Assembly: GCA_019649035.1 (NCBI GenBank)
Contig: BMAT01008107.1
Coordinates: 84,889-112,041, forward strand
Origin: Elysia marginata
Taxonomy: Eukaryota > Mollusca > Gastropoda > Plakobranchidae
DNA: 27,153 nt
Direction: 5' to 3'
Below are positions 19,630 through 27,153 of the stretch, in pieces; position 1 is the stretch's first letter; each line of letters starts with the position of its first letter. The position numbers and the translations under genes were made by a program. A model generated the notes under the pieces. It ran no database searches and had not been told where the DNA came from. It was given only the letters and a program-made list of their open reading frames with translations.

Positions 19630-19955
19630 ATAAACAGTGATTTTATATGGCGCTTAATCCACCAGTTTCTCTAACTAGCACATTGCACAGGTTCGCCGAC
19701 ATACTATTTCCAACCAAATTAGCTTCTCAACTCTCAGAGGAGCAGCAATGGAAGCGTACCACTCGAGCGTACTGACATTTAGACCTCTCACTATCCATGG
19801 GATACTCATTTCACGCCTGAATATAGTGAAGCACATATAGCATGTGTTAAGCCCTTCTCAAGGACTAAAGGTCGACTTGCAGAAAGCAGGCCTCGAACCT
19901 CGGACCTCTCAGTACAAAAGCCAAGTGTCTACCACTAGATTAGGACGCCACTGTA
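19630..19955 (-). mobile_element. tRNA-derived SINE, family 2
   Basis: On the minus strand the head carries a B box GGTTCGAGGCC (19889-19899) and an A-box-like TAATCTAGTGG (19932-19942) at tRNA spacing. The 3' end is GGTGGATTAAGCGCCATATA plus an A-rich tail near 19630. It shares its 3' domain with the fragment at 14927-14998. A clear TSD was not found, so limits are approximate. Confidence 0.65.
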
Positions 19956-19975
19956 CGAGACTATCTTATCATTTT

Positions 19976-20115
19976 GCCAACCGCTGCGGGTTAAGAAAAT
20001 GACTAAAAGACACAAAGCTTGTGTTGATTGGCAGGTTGGTGCACTATTCTTGAGACATGCACCAAAATGTGGTCATTTTGAGGCTAAAATATGGTGAAAC
20101 CATTTTTTTGAGACT
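19976..20115 (+). repeat. interspersed repeat A, copy 2
   Basis: Aligned with 25089-25240: CCAACCGCTGC..., TGTTGATTGGCAGG.TGG, CTATTCTTGAGACATGCACC and TGTGGTCATTTT, then GGCTAAAATATGGTG. It is diverged from copies 1 and 3. Class unknown. Confidence 0.6.
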
Positions 20116-20700
20116 ATTTGGTAAACAGTAAATTATTGTAGTCACGGCTTTGACGCATTAAATTTTAGCACGGGAATGATTTTAACAAAAATTTGACTTT
20201 GTGACGTCTTAAACGTTTAATTTGTTTCGAAGCGTCGCCAATAGTTTAAACGCCGTGAAAAAGTTCTAAGTATAATCTAATCTGCTTTTTACAAACTAAC
20301 ACCAGTCCGAGTTGAAGCAACAAAAGTTGCATCTTTTAGAGAAGCTTTGTTTCCAAAGACTATGGGATGAAATGATAGGATATTATTGTGACTAAGTTTT
20401 TATTGAATGATAATTTTGTAAAATATAAAAAATAACCTTTTCCATCTTATTTATTTGTGTTCATTGTAATTTTTTATCAATCCACTTCATTAGTCAATTG
20501 ATTTTTTTCAAAATTCACACACAAACACAAGATGAAGTTGTGATTGTCATCTTGATATGATTAATTTCCTTTAAAGCAACAGCTTAAATTGTTTGAATGA
20601 CTTATGCAACGACAAGATTTATTTAACTGTCTAAATGTCAACTATTATTCTCTGGTATTAATTATGATTCTATTTTTTTTTTACTTCTCTCCCTATTATT
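20116..20700. other. non-coding, AT-rich
   Basis: No exon or repeat recognised until the acceptor-like tract TTTTTTTTTACTTCTCTCCC at about 20672-20691 that precedes the decayed PAN exon. Confidence 0.4.
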
Positions 20701-20703
20701 CAG

Positions 20704-20849
20704 ATTGCAGCTCTGAACCTTAGACTTGCAACAATATTTCAAGTTGTTTACAAAGCAGCCAAGAATACTGCAGATTTTACCCCGCAAATAACATTATAAA
20801 GTGTAACAATATTAAAGCAGAGCTTTGAGACTATTGCAAGTACAAACTG
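20704..20849 (+). pseudogene. decayed PAN-like exon, apparent duplicate of the gene B exon
   Basis: A pyrimidine-rich acceptor (CTCTCCCTATTATTCAG) and a donor AACTG|GTGACT bracket 146 nt, mirroring the intact exon at 17985-18141 (phase-1 entry, AACTG|GTGAGG exit, 157 nt). The phase-1 frame gives SCLQSSQEYCRFYPANNIIK followed by Cys, aligning with ACATLCFQDCNVFHF...KLC of the intact exon with the second Cys replaced by Ser. The end KQSFETIASTNW matches ...WSIGSPSNW but lies in another frame. An in-frame TAG falls six codons in, and the length is off by 11 nt, so it cannot be used in frame from the gene B start exon. An alternative is a chance acceptor-donor pair with a misleading Cys pattern. 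Confidence 0.45.
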
Positions 20850-20889
20850 GTGACTTTGTTTAAGTGGTCCAGGCACCGGTTTTTTGTTT

Positions 20890-21200
20890 CAAGGGCAGTA
20901 GCTTTGTCCTGAAGCGAGAATACTACTTCAAGAACAATGGTTTTGAACAAAAGTGAGGAGAATTATCCAGGGCCAATTACTTTGAGCTGAAGCTGGGAAC
21001 TCAATTCCTCAAGAGCAACAAATTTGTTTAAAAAAATATTATTTCAAGGAAAAGAAACAATTTGAAACTAAACCGAGAACTGCTTCAAGAATAATAACTA
21101 TAAGCCAAAGCGACCAAACTTATTCCAGGGTTATAAATTTTAACTAAAGCCAGAACACTCATCAGGGGCAATAACTTCAAATTGGAACTAGGAACCCTTT
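20890..21200. repeat. degenerate tandem array, about 40-bp unit, about 8 copies
   Basis: Approximate unit TCAAGGGCAATAACTTTGAG, then CTAAAGCGAGAACTCATT. Recognisable units start near 20890, 20929, 20967, 21008, 21046, 21086, 21126 and 21162, all with many substitutions. One more partial unit lies near 21240 (GAAAAGCAACAACTTTG). The phrase CAAGGGCAATAACT is familiar from mollusc genomes (recalled, not searched). It begins 40 bp after the decayed PAN exon. Confidence 0.7.
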
Positions 21201-21239
21201 TTCCTTTTCTCCTTCTTCCGCGTTCCTCTACACACTCTC

Positions 21240-21745
21240 TGAAAAGCAACAACTTTGTTTATAAAGATGACGGAGTGCTATGGGTGAAAATGGGGAGATT
21301 CATGAATAACGTAACTTGACATGTAGAACCTACAGACCCTAAGGCTAAAACAGAAGAAAACATTTTATGACACGCAGAGCCTAAGATCGAAGAAAAATGG
21401 CGCCCAAAACGTAATCTAGATCTGAACCTTAATACACAGACTCTAGATCAAGATTTCTTCTATATCTAACTCTAAAACTAGAGAATATAAATTGGTTTCT
21501 AGGTGTAAGTCAATTTTTAGACTCTTAATCTAGATTTTAGATCTAGATCTAACCTACATTCTACAGAGTTTAACAAAGGAAGCGGGTGAATCTATTAGTA
21601 TGTGTTCTTGCGTACGACTATTTCTACTTTCTTTTACAATGCATTGAGATGAAGGCTGTATATTAGTTACGGTTCATTATTTTTTACCTGTTTGACGCAG
21701 TTTCTTTATGTAATAATCTTTGTTTTTATTGCTATTACTTTAAAG
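21240..21745. other. non-coding, rich in TCTAGATCTAGA-type motifs
   Basis: Between 21412 and 21552 the motif AGATCTAGAT and half-sites recur several times. Similar motifs occur at 8358, 12845 and 25505. No gene is recognised. Confidence 0.45.
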
Positions 21746-21778
21746 ATACTTTTCAATGAATCTGACCTATTACTACCA

Positions 21779-21845
21779 GGAAGTAGTCACGTGACTATTG
21801 GGGTCAACTGCCCGGAAGTAGTCACGTGACTATTGGGGTCAACAA
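21779..21845. promoter_or_regulatory. duplicated palindromic E-box, 35-bp tandem repeat
   Basis: GGAAGTAGTCACGTGACTAT occurs twice, 35 bp apart, followed each time by TGGGGTCAAC. Each copy holds the perfect palindrome GTCACGTGAC (21786-21795 and 21821-21830), the extended E-box bound by USF/MITF/TFE-type bHLH-zip factors. Binding is inferred; the nearest downstream transcript is unknown. Confidence 0.5.
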
Positions 21846-21859
21846 ACCGCCTTGTGGCG

Positions 21860-22608
21860 GATTTTATTTGGGGTACTGTTTGGGATGTTGTTTCGGGTCA
21901 CTTTTAACAGCCTTAATAAACTCTTCCTTTTTTTCAGGTCTAGACCTATGTATTTAATTTAATAAGTTACTCCTTATCTTATTAGTGAGACAGCAAGGCC
22001 ACGAGATTAAGCGCAAATCAGAATTTTGACATAATTATTGAGTTATTAACATTTTCCTATTCCTAAACTATCATCGTATGCTCTTGAAAACATAGAACAA
22101 CAATGTTAACTTTGTGTTATCTATATCTCATTTTTTTCATTTTGAAAACAATAAAATTATTGTATTCAAAGGGCTAGTTATGGTTTGCATGATTGCTGTA
22201 GTTTGTTTGTGTTATAACATTTTTTAAACAATTATCATAAGGTACTACATCTCTTCCCTCCATGGTGCCTATTATTATTAATATGAAACTATAGATTCTG
22301 ACTTATTTGTTGGTGTGCAGGCTTTGTGCAAACGTGAGGCCGTTTTTTTAGGTTTGAAAATGTGATGACAACATTAAGTCTTTTGTTTGCCTTTCACAGT
22401 TTGTAGCACCTTTGCTTCAATAAGGCTCTTTACAAACTGCATTCTAACACCTACCGTGACTGTACTAGGAACCACTATGATTTACACGAGAGTTTCCAGA
22501 TGAGGCTGACCACGTAATTGAGTAATTCATTTTATTGAGTTTTTAAAGGCCAACACCCCAAACAGCAAGAAAATTCATAGAAAATAATCATTCATTAAGG
22601 AGGAGTAC
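21860..22608. other. non-coding, AT-rich
   Basis: A small GC hairpin CCGCC-TTGT-GGCGG lies at 21848-21861. Otherwise no gene, RNA or repeat is recognised. Confidence 0.4.
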
Positions 22609-22617
22609 ATCCTTTAG

Positions 22618-22888
22618 TGAGCAATGAGCAGTGGCGCAATCGGTAGGGCGGTTGACCGCTATCTGAGAGGTCCCGGGTTCGATCCCCAGTCAGGGCTAAA
22701 TTTGATTTGCTCCCCTGTGCCCACCCAGCACTTGATGGGTAGCTAGGTCGCTTAAGACTCGACGAAAGTAAAGGCGGCGAGGAAAGCAATGGCAAACTAC
22801 CTCACTATGCCGTGTGCCTAGAAAAACAAGGACCCTGCTCCTTGTTACCCTACGCTCGTGTCGAGTATGGGACTACCTTTACCTTTAT
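22618..22888 (+). mobile_element. tRNA-derived SINE, family 3
   Basis: The tRNA-like head has A box TGGCGCAATCGG (22632-22643) and B box GGTTCGATCCC (22676-22686). The body contains GAGGAAAGCAATGGCAAACT, and the tail ends GACTACCTTTACCTTTAT. A 9-bp target-site duplication ATCCTTTAG flanks it at 22609-22617 and 22889-22897. Body and tail differ from the other SINEs in the window. It is not a functional tRNA gene: the acceptor stem does not close and the sequence continues into a 200-bp body. Confidence 0.88.
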
Positions 22889-22897
22889 ATCCTTTAG

Positions 22898-25088
22898 AAC
22901 ATAAGATAGATAAGTTATTACAGAATTTGATACAGTGACATTTTTAGCATTTAATAGGTTACAAAACCATTATCATTATTATTGAAGAGGTATTAGAAAT
23001 CAAAAGTGTTGTAAGAGCTTTCATCTACGTCGCCTTATTTTTAAGTGCCATGCCACACAAAGAGAGTGTAGTCAGCCACGATAATAAGCAAGAAGAAAAG
23101 CGGAAGGGAGTGGTGTTTTACCAATCATCACAAGACTATGCTGGTATTTAGATCAGTCTCATTGCTACAACGTTAAGGTTTTAGTTGGCATTGCTTAAAG
23201 TAATTGTTACAGGATCGAATAAAACGAGATGGTATCTAGGATCACATCATTGGCAGTTTTATGGAAAAAAAAACGCGAGACGTTCCCAATATCAAGCCAC
23301 CCAGGCCAAAAGTAAACAAATTTTGGTACATGTGTCATATTGATCAATCTAAAGGGATGGGCTTTGCTAAAATGTTATTGGGACTGCTCATGTTCTAAAT
23401 GATACCAAAAATTAGCAGATGTATACTAAAATAATTCTTTTGTATAAGTTTGCTTACATTTGGGCTGGATGGCGTATTAGTAAGAATGTACCGCATGGAT
23501 TTCAATTCTAAAGGCCATTTGAATATTTTGAAGCTATAGTTCATTTTACTGAATGCCCACTGCCAGTGTAATTTATAACCCCAAGTGTAATAATATTTTA
23601 CCCCCCACTCTCTTTTACTTACTCAACTATTATCTCTTTCTTTTTTTTATCTTTAAATGACGATATGGGAGATTGTTTTCAGAGGGATGTCTTTCAAAGT
23701 CTAATTCATGAATCAGGATAAAAAATATACCATTATAATAAGGTTGTAAGTTTTTAAAGTAGCTGATCGGGATGCTAAACGTTCCCTAGGATCCTAAATA
23801 CAAGGATTTTTCTGAGACGGTGGGGCGATTGCATTTTTGCTTTCTCGTTATTCTGAATCGTAGGTACATAAATTCAGCTCTACTTATAGATGGCATCTTG
23901 TTTTTGAAAGGTACCAAATAGTCCAAACCCTCGCAAAATTGGTGAAGTAAAAATATAAAACATTTGCGTATGAAGAGACGGCGAGCTGAACTGTGAATAA
24001 GCACTGAATTGAAATAGATCGGGCGGGTGTTCTCGGTCGACAGTTAAAAGAAATTTCCTGCATGATTTCTTCTATAAACTCGGCAATCTAAAAAGATATT
24101 AGAAGCTTTTGTTGAGGCAATAAGAATAGTTTACTTAGGGTACTGGACCTTCTATTAAAAAAAAAAGTTTTTATTTAGAGCACTAATTGTGTGGCATTCG
24201 ATTGGTGGTAAGTTTTATAAAGACAATACAATGACATTGACCTATGAATAAATATATCTCAATCATCTCACAACGCTTCTTTAGATTTTATATAAAACTG
24301 ACTGTTTGCATTTCTAGTTTATAAAAAAAAATATTTTTTATCTTACATGTAGTGTTTTCATTACATTGAAAAAAAAATACTCTGTGATTGTGTTAAAATT
24401 TTCATTCGACTTATAATTCTTGTCAATCCAATGCCGCACAATCTAAATTCTAGTAATTTTAAAGTGTTGTGTTTTTAGGATAAAAGAAGTGCTTATATTT
24501 TTTCCACAACATTTTGATAATTTAATGCAAATTATGTCGCCATAGTTTTTATATTGGTCTATATCTCCTTTCATTTTACAATAAAAATATATCATACAAA
24601 TGTGAAAATTCCGTGTGTGTGTGTGTTCTTGAACTTTTCACATGAAGCGTAAGATTTTAAAATCGATTGTTTCAAAATTCAAACATGAAAGCCGTGGTAA
24701 ACGAACGCGAACTTTAAAGCCGTAGCGGGAATTTCCAAGACACGGTGCACAAAGAACGTTCAACATAAACATAACAACATGTCGTGGAAAAAAAAAACTA
24801 TTTTATTGAACAACCGCCAAGCTTTAGCAATGGCTACACTCAAAACTGTAGAAGTTGGCTCCGATTCAGATTTTAAATGTTGAAAATAAGCTCTCCTAGA
24901 CCTCAATTCAAGTAAAAAAACACGCCTAGTACACGTCTGGAATAGGGTAATATAGCTGAGTAAATTTTCAGACCTCTGCATACTGTCTGTGAGGCGTGAA
25001 TCTGTAATGTACAGACAGACGGACACACACAGAACGGCACTATAAACTTACATAATTATCCTATATTAAAAAATAGATACATTTTTGG
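22898..25088. other. long non-coding stretch
   Basis: AT-rich DNA of 2.2 kb with no recognised exon, RNA gene, long repeat or mobile-element end. A short (GT)n is at about 24612-24624. Confidence 0.45.
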
Positions 25089-25240
25089 TTAACCGCTGCA
25101 AGCTAGGAAATTGGCTCGCCCATCCTCCTTCCCCAACCCAACTTTTGGTGTTGATAGGTGGGGTGATACGTTATTCTAGGGACATGCACCTAAATCTGGT
25201 CATTCAGACTAAATCATGTAGAAATGAGTTTTTTTTCGTT
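25089..25240 (+). repeat. interspersed repeat A, copy 3
   Basis: Matches copies at 8618 and 19976 (CCGCTGCAAGCTAGGAAA, GTTGATAGGTGGGGTG, TATTCTAGGGACATGCACC, AAATCTGGTCATT). It lies about 75 bp before repeat B copy 2, whereas near 8.5 kb repeat B precedes repeat A in the opposite orientation. Confidence 0.6.
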
Positions 25241-25316
25241 TGTGAGTTTTTGCTATATACGCTATTGGATCAGTGACAAGCTAAAAACAATATATTGACC
25301 TAGATAAGTTCAGTGA

Positions 25317-25560
25317 GAACCCACCGGGCTGAAATGTTTTTGCGGACGTCCGAGAGAGCTATGAGCTCTCATTCAGCTGCGAGCCAAGTACCGATGCATG
25401 TACATGTAGATCTATCTACCCCTCAGCTGCTCTGAAAAAAAATTGCAATAAAACAGTTACTTATCTATTAAATAGGCCTAAACTAAAATCCTGCAGTAGA
25501 ATGTAGATCTAGATGTAGGCTATGTAACGAAGATTTTATCTTGCAGGAGAAACTCATGGT
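25317..25560 (+). repeat. interspersed repeat B, copy 2
   Basis: Inverted relative to 8318-8555, as described there. It contains TAGATCTAGATGTAGG and ends with TATCTTGCAGGAGAAACTC. That end looks like a splice acceptor, and AGCAG|GTGAGA follows 32 bp later; since the same region recurs in the repeat, this is more likely repeat sequence than an exon. Confidence 0.6.
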
Positions 25561-25578
25561 TTATGACCAAAATAGCAG

Positions 25579-26420
25579 GTGAGAGAAGAAGAGACAGACA
25601 GACATTTAGGCCTAAAAACAGACCTTGTAAAACTCTCCAAGAATCCATATTTGAAGAGTGTTTTTCCAAAACGCAGTGTCTACATGTTTCAAGTTTTAGA
25701 GAAAATCAAGAAAAACTTCCAATTTATTCCTCTTTGTATCTGCAACATGGTATTATGACATTTAGAGGGCTTTTACCAACTTCTGGTTAAAAACTTGGTA
25801 TCCTCGTGTTTATTTTGATACTAAGGATAAAAAAGAGAGGTAACTCTGATTTCGACGAAAGTCAAAATAACTGAGTTTAGAAAAAACACTCTTCCTTTAT
25901 AACCAGATGAAAAGAAGTTATTTTGAAATAGTTCTTTGATGTTTTGTTTATGTAATCATGAAGAAGTTTGCTAAAAAGCCATAGGTATTGACAGCGAAGA
26001 CGTTCTGGGCAGGAAAATGTTGTAAGTAAAAAGACAAATCAAGTTATAACCACGGCAATACCATATCAAAATTTAAACATCCTTGCTTGGCGCATAGACA
26101 CCCAACCACTTTATTAGAGGATATTGGCAGCAAAGAGAACAACTCAGAAAAAGTTTCAAAAATAGGCCTACGTGTATTACGAAGTGACGAATGCCCCATC
26201 ATAATTGCAAGCTATAGCTTCGAGCAAACTCTCTCCATTTATTGCTTGCAACTGTTTTGTAGAACCCGACAATACTGCAGCTGCCGAGATAGCTACCTTC
26301 ATCTCCTTGTAGATAGAGGCTCTTTGCCTCCTAAAGTTAGTTGTTATGTGTGTGCTTTATACAATCAATTCGGTCGCCAATACATGCATTGTGTTTTAAC
26401 CCGCTGTTTTACTGCTACTA
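25579..26420. other. no recognised gene; one Cys-rich open frame
   Basis: A frame from 26087 stays open for about 112 codons before running into the MITE, with clustered Cys (YCLQLFCRTRQYCSC). It has no ATG at its start, no family match that I know and no supporting splice sites, so it is recorded only as a candidate fragment. Confidence 0.3.
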
Positions 26421-26569
26421 CAGACTTTAAGCAGCAACGCGTGAGTATGACGCGAACGTCTGTGGGTCTATTTTTAGAAACTGGTTTCATTATTTTTATA
26501 GTTTCCTCAATCTGCTTTCCCGATTTTCACGTACGCGTAGTGAGACACGGTGCGTGTGCTAAAGGTCTC
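26421..26569 (+). mobile_element. 149-bp TA-flanked MITE, copy 3
   Basis: Near-identical to 3216-3363 and, inverted, to 1079-1227. Flanked by TA at 26419-26420 and 26570-26571. It inserted into an open frame coming from the left and extends it by chance. Confidence 0.82.
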
Positions 26570-26571
26570 TA

Positions 26572-27110
26572 CTATCAATGGTAGCCCTGATCCCGTTTAA
26601 GTTAAAGGGGCAATGGTATCATCTTCTGACGTTGTACTATATTAATTATCGGCGTGTTTTTTTTTACGAACGTACAGATTTTCTCTGCCGTATGAAATAA
26701 ACAAAAATTCCCACGAAGCAAGGAAAACTCAACATGTTTAGCAGCTTTTTTGGTGAGTAGAAGAAGACAGAAAACGAAAGAAAAAGAAACAGGCCACATA
26801 AGGAAAAGACGAAACGCCCTTCGACAAAACTGTGGCAACAAACGTCGGAAAAAATTCTTCATCCTTCCCATCGCATGTTTCCCACGTGACCACAAGCTTA
26901 ACAAAATAATCAATGGAAACACCACACAACTAACTTAAATCATCACCAGCCACAACAAAGCCATACTTAAAAGCAAATAAGATAAAAATACCACAGAAAA
27001 GCTATGCACCGTAACTGCAGAAACAAAAGCAAATGTCCGCTGGAACTGGGAGGCAAATGCCTTTAGAAATGCGTCATGTATCAGGCAACAATGAAGCAAA
27101 CACTTTGCGA
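26572..27110. other. non-coding stretch
   Basis: No gene or repeat recognised; overlapping open frames on both strands at 26602-26938 show no domain. Confidence 0.4.
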
Positions 27111-27118
27111 ATTAATAA

Positions 27119-27153
27119 TTAGAGAGAGGAGAGAGAGGAGAGAGAGAGAGAGA
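27119..27153. repeat. (GA)n microsatellite at the window edge
   Basis: GAGAGAGGAGAGAG tract running off the right end. Confidence 0.9.

Noticed and set aside
22632-22700. tRNA gene on the + strand
   Set aside because: A and B boxes are present, but there is no pairing acceptor stem, and a 200-bp body with TSDs follows: a SINE head.
25547-25578. 32-nt micro-exon between TTGCAG and GTGAGA
   Set aside because: It lies at the end of interspersed repeat B, whose other copy carries the same CTTGCAGGA, so the splice-like signals probably come from the repeat.
26087-26584. 165-codon Cys-rich frame
   Set aside because: Non-ATG start, and its last third is MITE sequence; no domain recognised.

Overview
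This is a stretch of nuclear DNA from an animal. It is AT-rich and mostly non-coding, with spliceosomal introns, tRNA-derived SINEs with target-site duplications, MITEs, long microsatellites and one scaffold gap of 936 N. Phase-1 exons for Cys-rich PAN/Apple-like modules, a secreted galectin-like protein, and a degenerate tandem array whose unit resembles a common molluscan repeat (CAAGGGCAATAACT) make a mollusc, probably a gastropod, the best guess. That assignment is inference. There are no bacterial operons, ribosomal RNA genes or CRISPR arrays, and no retroviral or other virus-derived coding region that I could recognise.

Three gene pieces can be supported, and all look like members of one secreted-lectin family. 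Gene A (+) enters from the left edge: its last coding exon (386-639) is a PAN-like module with its own stop. Gene C (-, 6063-6835) is the most complete: an uninterrupted 255-codon frame encoding a signal peptide, a Cys-rich PAN-like module and a galectin-like domain that lacks most canonical sugar-binding residues. Its ATG lies in a strong Kozak context 5 nt after a splice acceptor. Gene B (+) begins at 15627 with a short 5'UTR segment and signal-peptide exon. It continues after a 2.2-kb intron with a PAN exon (17985-18141) and must continue further right. A decayed PAN exon with matching borders lies at 20704-20849, within gene B's presumed introns.

The rest, left to right: G-rich intron sequence (159-227); a 3 x 91-bp array cut by the first of three copies of a 149-bp TA-flanked MITE (1079, 3216, 26421); a tRNA SINE with TSDs (3543-3851), whose sister copy is at 18656-18937; an 18-bp minisatellite (4495-4584); gene C; two interspersed repeat families shared between about 8.3-8.7 kb and 25.1-25.6 kb; GA/GACA microsatellites; a 33-bp minisatellite (10059-10602); a PIF/Harbinger-like MITE with TTA duplications (11092-11313); the scaffold gap with simple repeats on both sides (13137-14072); a long pyrimidine (CTT)n tract directly before the gene B start exon; a second, older long-TIR MITE (about 18170-18410); another SINE family (19630-19955); a degenerate 40-bp tandem array (20890-21200); a duplicated palindromic E-box (21786-21830); and a third type of tRNA SINE with TSDs (22618-22888).

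If the family assignment holds, the genes would act together only as paralogous secreted recognition proteins (PAN module alone or joined to a galectin fold), plausibly in mucus, haemolymph or egg-coat biology. The sequence does not show which.
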